Part shown: positions 51,769 through 60,110 of the stretch, piece by piece
How the letters are laid out: the number at the start of each line of letters is the position of its first letter
How positions within the stretch are numbered: the first letter of the stretch is position 1
NCBI GenBank assembly: GCA_000335715.1
Contig: AMYZ01000011.1
Coordinates: 62,001 to 126,000 of the forward strand
Source of the DNA: a beta proteobacterium L13
GTDB lineage: Bacteria > Pseudomonadota > Gammaproteobacteria > Burkholderiales > Chromobacteriaceae
Reading direction: 5' to 3'
DNA length: 64,000 nt
Position numbers and translations under genes: made by a program
The notes under the pieces: model-generated
Told to the model about the DNA's origin: nothing
Database searches by the model: none
What the model saw: the letters and a program-made list of their open reading frames with translations, nothing else

Positions 51769-53319
51769 ATGTGTGGAATTCTTGGGGTGGTAGGTCAGAC
51801 ACCCGTAAACCAGCTGTTGTATGACGGTCTGCAACTGTTGCAGCACCGCGGTCAGGACGCAGCCGGTATTGTTACGGCCAACGGTAAGACCTTTCACATG
51901 CACAAAGGCAGCGGCCTGGTGCGGGATGTATTCCGTACCCGCAATATGCGCTCCTTGCAGGGCAATGCCGGTATCGGCCACGTGCGCTACCCCACCGCCG
52001 GCTCGGCTTCATGCCTGGCCGAGGCGCAGCCTTTTTACGTGAACTCGCCGTTCGGCATCGTGCTGGCACACAACGGTAACCTCACCAATACCGACGAACT
52101 GAAGTCGGATATGTACCGCAACGATCTGCGCCACATCAACACCAATTCCGACTCGGAAGTGCTGCTGAACGTGTTTGCGCATGAAATTGCCGCGCGTGTG
52201 GAAGGCGCTTCACTGACTGCGGATGCCGTGTTTGGTGCCGTAGAAGCCGTGCACCGCCGTGTGAAGGGCGCTTATGCCGTCGTGGCCATGATTGCCGGCT
52301 ACGGCCTGGTAGCGTTCCGTGACCCGCACGGCATTCGTCCCTTGATCATGGGTTGCAACGAGGTGGATAACCGCACCGAGTACATGCTCGCCTCCGAATC
52401 GGTGGCGCTGGATTGCTCCGGTTTCAAGGTGCTGCGCGATGTGCTGCCGGGTGAGTGCGTGTATGTGCGCTTCGACGGCGAGATGCAGTCCAAAGTATGT
52501 GCCGAGAAAACCCAGCTGGCACCGTGCCTGTTCGAGTACGTGTACTTTGCCCGCCCGGATTCGGTGATCGACGGTGTGTCGGTTTACCAGTCGCGCCTGG
52601 TGATGGGCGAGATGCTGGCCGAGAAAATCCGCCGCCAGTACGCAGACATGGAAATCGACGTAGTGATCCCGATTCCGGACTCCAGCCGCCAGAGCGCGCT
52701 GCAGCTGGCCAATGCGCTAGGCTTGCCGTATCGCGAAGGCTTCATCAAGAACCGCTACATTGGCCGCACCTTCATCATGCCGGGCCAGGCGGTACGCAAG
52801 AAGTCCGTTCGCCAGAAGCTGAACCCGGTGCCCATGGAGTTTGCCGGCCGTAACGTGCTGCTGGTGGATGATTCCATCGTGCGTGGTACTACCTCCAAAG
52901 AAATCGTGCAGATGGCGCGCGACTCCGGTGCCAACAAAGTGTTCTTCGCCTCTGCGGCGCCGGCTGTGCGTTTCCCGAACGTTTACGGTATCGACATGCC
53001 AACGCGTGCCGAGCTGCTGGCTACCGGCCGCAACGAGACACAAATCGCGGCAGAAATCGGTGCGGATGCGGTGATTTACCAGGACCTGGAAGCACTGGAG
53101 CAGGCGGTACATAGCCTCAATCGCGAACTCAATGTGTTTGAGGCGTCTTGCTTTAGCGGTTGCTACATTACCGGTGACATCAACGAAGCGTATCTGGATG
53201 CGATCGAAGCTGCGCGTGGCAAGAGCAAACCGGCCGGCAAGGAAGCAAAAGAAGGCGAAGATGCCGGCAGCCAGATGGTGGATCTCAACCTGAACGTGGC
53301 CGAACAAAACCTGATGTAA
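51769..53319 (+). CDS. purF: Amidophosphoribosyltransferase
   Basis: A 516-residue enzyme for the first committed step of purine synthesis, making phosphoribosylamine from PRPP and glutamine. The N-terminal nucleophile Cys follows the initiator Met directly (MCGILGVVGQ), with no propeptide. The glutaminase domain contains HRGQDAAGIVT and HNGNLTN; the PRPP loop is VLLVDDSIVRGTTSKEIVQM. Residues 485-505 form a Lys/Glu-rich spacer near the C-terminus. It is followed by a repeat-word hairpin terminator. Confidence 0.98.
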   Translation: MCGILGVVGQTPVNQLLYDGLQLLQHRGQDAAGIVTANGKTFHMHKGSGLVRDVFRTRNMRSLQGNAGIGHVRYPTAGSASCLAEAQPFYVNSPFGIVLAHNGNLTNTDELKSDMYRNDLRHINTNSDSEVLLNVFAHEIAARVEGASLTADAVFGAVEAVHRRVKGAYAVVAMIAGYGLVAFRDPHGIRPLIMGCNEVDNRTEYMLASESVALDCSGFKVLRDVLPGECVYVRFDGEMQSKVCAEKTQLAPCLFEYVYFARPDSVIDGVSVYQSRLVMGEMLAEKIRRQYADMEIDVVIPIPDSSRQSALQLANALGLPYREGFIKNRYIGRTFIMPGQAVRKKSVRQKLNPVPMEFAGRNVLLVDDSIVRGTTSKEIVQMARDSGANKVFFASAAPAVRFPNVYGIDMPTRAELLATGRNETQIAAEIGADAVIYQDLEALEQAVHSLNRELNVFEASCFSGCYITGDINEAYLDAIEAARGKSKPAGKEAKEGEDAGSQMVDLNLNVAEQNLM

Positions 53320-53332
53320 TGTGTATATAACG

Positions 53333-53363
53333 ACAAGGGTTGGCCGCAGCGGCCAACCCTTGT
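53333..53363. terminator. Terminator built on the repeat word after purF
   Basis: A 15-bp perfect stem centred on base 53348 contains GGGTTGGCCGC and its complement. The right arm reads AGCGGCCAA at the word's edge, so it is a near-perfect pair. T-rich sequence follows (TTATCGTTTGGTTTT). Confidence 0.85.
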
Positions 53364-53406
53364 TATCGTTTGGTTTTGTATTCAATCGCCCGTGTCGAGA
53401 ATAAAC

Positions 53407-54588
53407 ATGTCCAGTGATGACCCTTGTCTGAGCCTGCACCCTGAAACCCTGGCTATCCGGGCTGGTCGCGAGACTAGCGAATACCGCGAACACAGCCAGA
53501 GCCTGCAGCTTACTTCCAGTTTTACCTTTGATAGCGCAGCCCAGGCTGCTGCGATGTTTCTGGGTGAGATCGACGGCTTTACCTATTCCCGCTTTACCAA
53601 CCCGACCGTATCGGCATTCCAGCAGCGCCTGGCTGCCATGGAGGGGGCCGAGCGTGCGGTAGCGACCTCTACCGGTATGGCGGCCATCCAGGCCACCATG
53701 CTGACGCTGCTTAAAAGTGGTGATCACATTGTTTCTTCGCGCAGCCTGTTTGGCTCCACCATTAATCTGTTCAATGGTGTGCTGGCCAAGTTTGGCGTAG
53801 AAACCAGCTATGTCGATGCGGCCAACCTGGATGCTTGGCGTGCGGCCATCAAGCCGAATACCAAGGTGTTTTTCCTGGAGACACCCTCCAATCCACTTAC
53901 CGACCTGGCCGATATCGCTGCTGTGGCGGCCATTGCGCACGAAGCAGGGGCCTTGCTGGTGGTGGATAACTGTTTCTGCTCGCCAGCGCTGCAGCAGCCC
54001 ATCAAGCTGGGTGCGGATCTGGTTGTGCATTCGGCCACCAAATACCTGGACGGCCACGGCCGCGTGATGGGTGGGGCCGTAGTGGGTAGCGACAAGCTGG
54101 TAGAGCAGGTGTACCTGCACGTGCGTACTGCGGGCCCGTCGCTGGCGCCATTCAACGCCTGGGTGTTGCTATCCGGGCTGGAAACGCTGCACCTGCGCAT
54201 GGAAAAACACTCCGCCAATGCGCTGGCGCTGGCGCAGTGGCTGCAGCAACAGCCAAGCGTGGAGAAGGTGTTCTACCCGGGCTTGCCCGATCATCCGCAT
54301 TACGAGCTGGCGCAGCGCCAGCAGAAAAGCGGCGGGGCGGTGCTGTCGTTCCAGGTAAAAGGCGGGCGTGAAGCCGCCTGGAAGGTAGTGGATGCCATCC
54401 AGCTGATTTCCCGCACCGCCAACCTGGGCGACGTGAAAACCACGCTGACACACCCGGCATCTACTACGCATGCCCGTATTACGCCGGAAGCACGTGCCAA
54501 TGCCGGCATTACCGAGGGTTTGCTGCGGGTGGCGGTGGGGCTGGAACACATAGAAGACCTGAAAGCAGATTTGCTGCGCGGTCTGTAA
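53407..54588 (+). CDS. metZ: O-succinylhomoserine sulfhydrylase
   Basis: A 393-residue PLP enzyme of the Cys/Met metabolism family, forming homocysteine from O-succinylhomoserine and sulfide. The PLP lysine is in VVHSATKYLDGHGRVMGG; other family motifs are YSRFTNPTVSAFQQRLAAME and ETPSNPLTDLADIAAV. The neighbourhood purF-metZ is the same as in Pseudomonas, which favours MetZ over MetB. ATG 53407 has a GAG-type site upstream; a GTG five codons earlier is possible. A repeat word (53817) encodes Ala-Ala-Asn. Confidence 0.92.
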   Translation: MSSDDPCLSLHPETLAIRAGRETSEYREHSQSLQLTSSFTFDSAAQAAAMFLGEIDGFTYSRFTNPTVSAFQQRLAAMEGAERAVATSTGMAAIQATMLTLLKSGDHIVSSRSLFGSTINLFNGVLAKFGVETSYVDAANLDAWRAAIKPNTKVFFLETPSNPLTDLADIAAVAAIAHEAGALLVVDNCFCSPALQQPIKLGADLVVHSATKYLDGHGRVMGGAVVGSDKLVEQVYLHVRTAGPSLAPFNAWVLLSGLETLHLRMEKHSANALALAQWLQQQPSVEKVFYPGLPDHPHYELAQRQQKSGGAVLSFQVKGGREAAWKVVDAIQLISRTANLGDVKTTLTHPASTTHARITPEARANAGITEGLLRVAVGLEHIEDLKADLLRGL

Positions 54589-54610
54589 AGAAACAGTTGT
54601 TTCAATCAAG

Positions 54611-54640
54611 CGGCAGTCTAAACTGAAGACTGCCGTTTTT
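54611..54640 (+). terminator. Terminator after metZ
   Basis: CGGCAGTCT/AGACTGCCG around a short A-rich loop, followed by five T, 22 bases after the stop codon. Confidence 0.92.
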
Positions 54641-54676
54641 GATTTCGAAAATTATAAAGGCGAGGCGATGCAATTC

Positions 54677-54706
54677 TTGACATGCGTCAAATTTAAACGT
54701 AAGTTT
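54677..54706 (+). promoter_or_regulatory. Promoter of the psrA-like gene with an overlapping PsrA-type box
   Basis: TTGACA (54677-54682) and TAAGTT (54700-54705) are spaced by 17 bases. AAACGTAAGTTT (54695-54706) has the AAAC-N4-GTTT core of a PsrA box and covers the -10, which would give autorepression. Confidence 0.7.
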
Positions 54707-54777
54707 CAAACGCTTGTTCTAAAGTCATGATGAGCAAGGCGACGCAATTACTTACCCCGATCAAGGTGCAAGACAGC

Positions 54778-55413
54778 ATGGAAGTGAATAAACCCGATAC
54801 CGCGACACGGATTTTGGACGTCGCAGAACGTCTGTTCGTTGAGCACGGTTTCGAGGCTACCTCGCTTCGCATGATTACACAGCAGGCAGAAGTCAATCTG
54901 GCTGCGGTGAATTACCACTTTGGTTCCAAGGATGCACTGTTCGAATCCGTATTCATGCGCCGTATCGGCCCCTTTGTGGCGGCCTGTCTGGCAGAGCTGG
55001 ATACCCTGGAACAGTCCGGACAAGCACTGACAGCCGAGCAACTGGTGGTGAGCTTCATCCGCCCGTGCCTGGCCCTGTCTAAAGACCCTGCGAGGGGCGG
55101 GGCGCTGTTTGTCCGGCTGATGTCGCGCACGCTGGTGGAAAATCACCGCCTACTGCGCGAAGCACTGAATCAGCAGTACAGCATTTTTGTACAGCGCTAC
55201 ACCAGTGCGTTTCAGCGTGCATTACCCCAGTTTGGGGCCGAAGATATCGCATGGCGTATGCATTTCGCTTTCAGCGTGATGTTCAATGCCTTTGCCGGTA
55301 ATGATGTGTTGAAGATTTTTGTTCGTAGCCAAGTGGTTACCGCCCGCGACCCGGACATGATCGTAAAACACCTGGTACCTTTTGTCGTGGCAGGGTTGAC
55401 GGCGCCCATCTGA
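54778..55413 (+). CDS. psrA: TetR family fatty-acid-responsive regulator, PsrA-like
   Basis: About 211 residues. The N-terminal helix-turn-helix reads TRILDVAERLFVEHGFEATS, then EVNLAAVNYHFGSKDALFES, very close to Pseudomonas PsrA, which represses beta-oxidation genes and is released by long-chain fatty acids. ATG 54778 (AAGGTG upstream) gives the usual short N-terminus; ATGs at 54727 and 54730 are in frame and would add 16-17 residues. It lies 37 bases before fadE, probably in one transcript. A PsrA box covers its own promoter. Confidence 0.88.
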   Translation: MEVNKPDTATRILDVAERLFVEHGFEATSLRMITQQAEVNLAAVNYHFGSKDALFESVFMRRIGPFVAACLAELDTLEQSGQALTAEQLVVSFIRPCLALSKDPARGGALFVRLMSRTLVENHRLLREALNQQYSIFVQRYTSAFQRALPQFGAEDIAWRMHFAFSVMFNAFAGNDVLKIFVRSQVVTARDPDMIVKHLVPFVVAGLTAPI

Positions 55414-55450
55414 TTGACTTTTCACAGGGTCAACACGAGGGTTAACCATA

Positions 55451-57904
55451 ATGACATCTGCCGTTATTCTCGTCCTGCTGATTGGCGCGCTGGCTTACTT
55501 CCGCGCGCCTGTCATTGCCTGGACTATCGCCATCGCAGGCTGGATCGCCAGCCTGCAGTTCGCCTGGGGTTGCCAGGTTCCTGTTGCCGTATGGGCCGTT
55601 TTCGGCGTCATCGCGGCAATGCTGAACCTTACCCCGCTGCGCCGTGCCGTGTTTACCGGCCCGGTGTTCACCATTTTCAAGAAGATTACCCCTGCCATGT
55701 CCCAGACAGAGCAGGAAGCGATCAACGCCGGTACCGTTTGGTGGGATCGTGACCTGTTCTCCGGCAAGCCGGACTGGAACCGTTTGCTGTCCTTCCCGGA
55801 CCCGAAGCTCACCGCCGAAGAGCAGGCCTTCATTGATGGCCCGACCGAAGCGTTGTGCAAAATGATCGACGACTGGAAGATCACGCACGAGCTGAAAGAC
55901 CTGCCGCCGGAAGTGTGGCAGTTCATCAAGGACCAGGGCTTCCTGGGCATGATCGTCAAGAAGAAATACGGCGGTCTGGAATTCTCCAACTACGCGCATG
56001 CCAAGGTGGTGACCAAGATCGCTACCCGTGGTGGTACGGCCGCAGTATCCGTCATGGTGCCGAACTCGCTCGGCCCTGGTGAACTGCTGCAACACTACGG
56101 CACCGAAGCGCAGAAAGACTACTACCTGCCGCGCCTGGCCAAAGGTGTTGACGTGCCGTGCTTTGCATTGACCAGCCCGTACGCTGGCTCTGACGCAGGC
56201 GCTATCCCTGACTTTGGCGTTGTGTGCCGTGGTAGCTACACCGATCCGCGCAGCGGCCAACATCACGAAAACGTGCTGGGTATCCGCGTTAGCTGGGAAA
56301 AGCGCTGGATCACCTTGGCGCCAGTCGCCACTGTGCTGGGCCTGGCGTTCAAGATGTATGACCCGGATCACCTGCTGGGTGACAAGGAAGACATCGGTAT
56401 CACCTGCGCGCTGGTACCTACCGAGCACGAAGGCGTGTGCATTGGCCGTCGTCACTTCCCGGGCGGTGCTGCCTTCATGAACGGCCCGACCTGGGGTAAG
56501 GATGTGTTCATTCCGCTGGAGTGGATCATCGGTGGCCGTGAGTTCGCCGGCCAAGGCTGGCGCATGCTGGTCGAGTGCCTGTCGGTTGGCCGCTGCATCT
56601 CGCTGCCAGCCATGTCGGTTGCCTCCGGCAAGGTGGCGTCCTACACCACCGGCGCGTATGCCCGTATCCGTGATCAGTTCGGCTTGTCTATTGGCAAGTT
56701 CGAAGGCGTGGATGAAGCCATGGCGCGTATTGGTGGCTTTACCTACCAGATGGAAGCGTCGCAAGACCTGGCACTGACCGGCCTGGATATCGGCGAGAAG
56801 CCATCCGTGTTGTCTGCCGTGCTGAAGTACCACAATACCGAACGCATGCGCAAAACGCTGAATGACGCGATGGACGTGCACGGCGGCAAGGCAGTCGTAC
56901 TGGGCCCGCGTAACTATCTGGCGCGTGCTTATCAGGCGATCCCGATTGCCATTACCGTAGAGGGGGCCAACATCCTGACGCGCTCCATGATCATCTACGG
57001 TCAGGGTGCCATCCGTTGCCATCCATTTGTGCTGCGCGAAATGAAAGCCGCCATGGCCAATGATGGCGCCGAATTTGACAAGGCCATTACCGGCCATATC
57101 AACTTCGTGATCAGCAACGTGTTCCGTTCGCTGTGGATGGGTCTGACTGGCGCCAAGTTTGTTGGCAGCCCGAAAGGCGGCGATGTGGCGGCGTACTACA
57201 AGCAGCTGACACGTTTCTCCAGTGCCTTTGCCCTGCTGTCCGATATGGCCATGTTCAGCCTGGGTGGCTCGCTGAAATTCCGCGAAAAACTGTCTGCCCG
57301 CCTGGGTGACATGCTGTCCAACCTGTACATTGCCTCTGCTTGCCTGAAGCGTTTCGAGCGTGATGGCGCGCAGAAGGAAGACCTGCCGGTGCTGAAGTGG
57401 GCGGTTGATACGGCTTTGTACGACCTGCAACAGGCGATGGACGGTTTCCTGGCTAACCTGCCAAGCCGTATGTTGGCCGCAGTACTGCGCAAGGTAATCT
57501 TCCCGTGGGGTCTTACCCTCAAGCCAGCCAGCGATCGCATTGGTACACAGGTTGCCCGCAGCTTGATGGAGCTGGGCCCGACGCGCACTCGCCTGACTAA
57601 AGGCATGTTCGTTTCGGCTGATGAAACCGACCCGGTAGGTGTGCTGGAGCCGGCGCTGAAGGCGATGCTGGAAACCGAGCCGGTGGAGCAGAAACTGCGC
57701 AAACTGGGTCGCGATGGCAAGTTCAAGACCATCACCGCGCGTGAGCGCCTGGCCGAGGCCCTGGCCAGTGGCATCATTACTCAGCAAGAGTTTGATGCTG
57801 TAACGCGAGCACGCAAACTCAAGCGTGACGTCATCATGGTGGACGACTTCGACATGAAGATGGAGCACCACGATGAGCAATTGCTGCAGCGGTTGATTTT
57901 CTGA
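55451..57904 (+). CDS. fadE: Long-chain acyl-CoA dehydrogenase (FadE type)
   Basis: An 817-residue flavoprotein for the first step of beta-oxidation. Unlike small acyl-CoA dehydrogenases it has an N-terminal membrane anchor (two or three helices in residues 1-60), as does E. coli FadE (814 residues). The FAD/acyl domain carries CFALTSPYAGSDAGAIPDFG and the C-terminal half holds VHGGKAVVLGPRNYLARAYQ and the DUF1974 extension (EKLSARLGDMLSNLYIAS). A repeat word (57473) encodes Leu-Ala-Ala. Confidence 0.95.
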   Translation: MTSAVILVLLIGALAYFRAPVIAWTIAIAGWIASLQFAWGCQVPVAVWAVFGVIAAMLNLTPLRRAVFTGPVFTIFKKITPAMSQTEQEAINAGTVWWDRDLFSGKPDWNRLLSFPDPKLTAEEQAFIDGPTEALCKMIDDWKITHELKDLPPEVWQFIKDQGFLGMIVKKKYGGLEFSNYAHAKVVTKIATRGGTAAVSVMVPNSLGPGELLQHYGTEAQKDYYLPRLAKGVDVPCFALTSPYAGSDAGAIPDFGVVCRGSYTDPRSGQHHENVLGIRVSWEKRWITLAPVATVLGLAFKMYDPDHLLGDKEDIGITCALVPTEHEGVCIGRRHFPGGAAFMNGPTWGKDVFIPLEWIIGGREFAGQGWRMLVECLSVGRCISLPAMSVASGKVASYTTGAYARIRDQFGLSIGKFEGVDEAMARIGGFTYQMEASQDLALTGLDIGEKPSVLSAVLKYHNTERMRKTLNDAMDVHGGKAVVLGPRNYLARAYQAIPIAITVEGANILTRSMIIYGQGAIRCHPFVLREMKAAMANDGAEFDKAITGHINFVISNVFRSLWMGLTGAKFVGSPKGGDVAAYYKQLTRFSSAFALLSDMAMFSLGGSLKFREKLSARLGDMLSNLYIASACLKRFERDGAQKEDLPVLKWAVDTALYDLQQAMDGFLANLPSRMLAAVLRKVIFPWGLTLKPASDRIGTQVARSLMELGPTRTRLTKGMFVSADETDPVGVLEPALKAMLETEPVEQKLRKLGRDGKFKTITARERLAEALASGIITQQEFDAVTRARKLKRDVIMVDDFDMKMEHHDEQLLQRLIF

Positions 57905-57922
57905 TGCACTAGCATGTAAGTG

Positions 57923-57983
57923 GGGTGGGCGAAAGCCCACCCTCCTGCTGATGTCATTTTGCTGGCAGAGTGACATCAGGAGG
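57923..57983 (+). promoter_or_regulatory. Hairpins that can hide the ribosome-binding site of the thioesterase gene
   Basis: A GAAA-capped hairpin (GGGTGGGC/GCCCACCC, 57923-57942) is followed by a larger one: CCTCCTG (57941-57947), a 3-nt bulge, and ATGTCA (57951-57956) pair with TGACATCAGGAGG (57971-57983). The right arm contains the AGGAGG site for ATG 57991. The two hairpins share two bases, so they may compete. Confidence 0.7.
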
Positions 57984-57990
57984 GGCCAAT

Positions 57991-58368
57991 ATGCAAAATA
58001 ACCCGATTGAATCTGCACGCCAGCCAGTGCTGCGCCTGCGCGCCGAGCCTAAGAGTACCAATGCCCATGGTCGCGTACAGGCAGGGTGGCTGTTACACCA
58101 GATCGACCTGGCTGGCGCAACATCTGCTGAGCGCATTGCCAAAGGGGCGGTGACGACGGTGGCGGTCAATGCTTTCCAGTTTGCACATCCCATTCATGTC
58201 GGGGATGTGGTGTCCATTTACGCCAATTGCCTAAGGTTGGGGCAGAAGTCGGTAACGCTGAAGCTGGAGGTAGAGGCCGAGCGCATGTCTGGCGAGGTGG
58301 TGATCATTACCGATTTGATAGCCACCTATGTGGCCATTGATGCAGAAGGCTGTTCACGCCTGATTTGA
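57991..58368 (+). CDS. Acyl-CoA thioesterase (YciA/hot-dog type)
   Basis: A 125-residue hot-dog thioesterase. The family pattern is visible: KSTNAHGRVQAGWLLHQIDL at the first helix, with the catalytic Asp in QIDLAGA, followed by VTTVAVNAFQFAHPIHVGD and VVSIYANCLRLGQKSVTLKL. It hydrolyses acyl-CoAs; in this cluster it may relieve CoA trapping during beta-oxidation. It has a perfect AGGAGG site seven bases before ATG 57991, within a hairpin. Confidence 0.9.
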   Translation: MQNNPIESARQPVLRLRAEPKSTNAHGRVQAGWLLHQIDLAGATSAERIAKGAVTTVAVNAFQFAHPIHVGDVVSIYANCLRLGQKSVTLKLEVEAERMSGEVVIITDLIATYVAIDAEGCSRLI

Positions 58369-58394
58369 TGCATTGTGTGTTTCACGATAATAAT

Positions 58395-58408
58395 GAAACA
58401 ACCGTTTG
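58395..58408 (+). promoter_or_regulatory. PsrA-type box before fadL
   Basis: GAAACAACCGTTTG fits (G/C)AAAC-N4-GTTT(G/C) exactly, 115 bp before the fadL start. A flanking inverted repeat TGTTTCA/TGAAACA (58378-58400) overlaps it. The 58369-58523 gap is the fadL promoter region. Confidence 0.7.
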
Positions 58409-58523
58409 GAACGAATGCTCGAAAATGCTGGAAATACTTATCTAGTCTGGTAGTATCAATGTTAGATCGACGCTACAGTACGATCACAACAGCATGACAA
58501 ACAATGCACAGAGGGAATGACAC

Positions 58524-59924
58524 ATGAAACTGAAACACCTCAGCCTGTCCGTGATGATGATGGGTGCCTCCGCTGCCGTTATGGCATCCGGCTACCATTT
58601 CGGTACCCAGTCGGTTAGCGCGCAGTCTACTGCCAATGCCAGCGCTGCCGAAGCTGCTGATGCTTCTACCATTTTTTACAACGCTGCCGGCATGACCAAG
58701 CTGGAAGGTACAAACTTCTCCGGCGCCATGAACCTGGTAATGCCTAGCGTCAAGTACAGTAATGCAAGTGCTACTTACCCTACGGCTGCTGTTTCAGCCT
58801 ATAACTCCACGGTCAAGGGGTCGAACAGCGGTACTATTACGGATGACTTGATTGCGGTTCCACATCTGTATGCTACCCACAAGCTAAACGACAAGGTTGC
58901 TGTTGGTGTTGGTGTCTATGTGCCATTCGCTTCTTCTACCGAGTATGCTCGTGACTCGGTGTTGCGCTACAACCTGAATTCCACATCACTGAAAACCATT
59001 GATATCAACCCGTCCATTGCTTTCAAGCTGGATGAGCAGCACTCGGTTGCTGTGGGTGTAATTGCCCAGCACGCTGAAGCTAGCTTGCGCCAGTATGCCA
59101 ACTTTGGTTATGCACTTACCTCTGCTGCAGGTGCTACTGGTGTGGCACTCCTGAATGGTAACGGTGCCGCAGATGGTTTCGCGGATGTGGATGGTGATGA
59201 CTGGGGTTTTGGTTATAACCTAGCTTGGATGTGGGATATCAATGATTCTACACGCTTGGGTGTCAACTACCGATCCAAGATTGAGCATACCCTGAAAGGT
59301 ACTGCCAAATGGGCCAAGTCCAGCAGTGCAGCTACTTTGAATGCTGTTGGCTTTAAAGATCTGGAAGATGCTTCTGTCCAGATTGATACCCCAGAGTCGC
59401 TTTCCGTGCATGGCATGTTCAAGCTGAATCCGCGAGTGAATATGTTCGGTGATGTTACCTGGACCAAGCACTCCCGCTTTGACAAAGCACGTCTTGTTTA
59501 TGCTAATGGCAAAGGCATTGCGGGTACCAGTTCTTACCAAGGTAATACCACGTATCTGTCTCCGGCCTGGAAGGACACCTACAAGGTATCGCTGGGTGGC
59601 TCTTACCAGTACACCGATGCACTGCAACTGCGCGCCGGTGTGGCATACGATAAATCCCCGGTGCCCGATGATAACCACCGCCTGGCTACTATGCCTGACA
59701 ATGACCGTACCTGGCTGTCGTTTGGTGGTAAGTACGATCTGAGCAAAGTTTCGTCTATCGACTTCGCCTATTCTTACATCATGATCAAGGACGCCAAGGC
59801 AAATGTGGATGGTACTTGCACATTCCAAGGGGTTAGTCAGTGCGTGTCCAGCCAGACCAAAGGTACGGCTGATTACAAATCGTCTGCCCAGATCGTTGGT
59901 GTGCAGTACAACCATCGCTTCTAA
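58524..59924 (+). CDS. fadL: Outer-membrane long-chain fatty acid transporter FadL
   Basis: A 466-residue OmpP1/FadL/TodX family beta-barrel. Signal peptide of about 22 residues ending VMA-SG, then the plug-like start GYHFGTQSVSAQSTANAS and AAEAADASTIFYNAAGMTKL, the family hallmark (NPAGL-like NAAGM). The barrel ends in a terminal Phe (VGVQYNHRF), the BAM recognition signal. Base composition is a little less GC-rich than its neighbours, as is common for outer-membrane proteins. It has its own promoter with a PsrA-type box. Confidence 0.95.
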   Translation: MKLKHLSLSVMMMGASAAVMASGYHFGTQSVSAQSTANASAAEAADASTIFYNAAGMTKLEGTNFSGAMNLVMPSVKYSNASATYPTAAVSAYNSTVKGSNSGTITDDLIAVPHLYATHKLNDKVAVGVGVYVPFASSTEYARDSVLRYNLNSTSLKTIDINPSIAFKLDEQHSVAVGVIAQHAEASLRQYANFGYALTSAAGATGVALLNGNGAADGFADVDGDDWGFGYNLAWMWDINDSTRLGVNYRSKIEHTLKGTAKWAKSSSAATLNAVGFKDLEDASVQIDTPESLSVHGMFKLNPRVNMFGDVTWTKHSRFDKARLVYANGKGIAGTSSYQGNTTYLSPAWKDTYKVSLGGSYQYTDALQLRAGVAYDKSPVPDDNHRLATMPDNDRTWLSFGGKYDLSKVSSIDFAYSYIMIKDAKANVDGTCTFQGVSQCVSSQTKGTADYKSSAQIVGVQYNHRF

Positions 59925-59934
59925 AGTTTGAACA

Positions 59935-59989
59935 TGCGGCCAACTCGCGGGTTGGCCGCAACTGACACGGCGCAGGCCGTGTTTTTTTG
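59935..59989 (+). terminator. Inverted repeat-word pair plus terminator after fadL
   Basis: TGCGGCCAAC (59935-59944) and GTTGGCCGCA (59951-59960) form a 10-bp stem. A second hairpin ACACGGC/GCCGTGT (59965-59982) with seven T follows. The second is the stronger terminator. Confidence 0.88.
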
Positions 59990-60110
59990 GAAAGATGCTG
60001 AATTTTGGTTCAGATACTCTAAATCAGATCTTTCACAAGATTGCTTACCCGGAACCTATAATCCGGGAAGCCTTTAACCATGTTTGTTCGTTAAGACAAC
60101 CGAGGAAACC

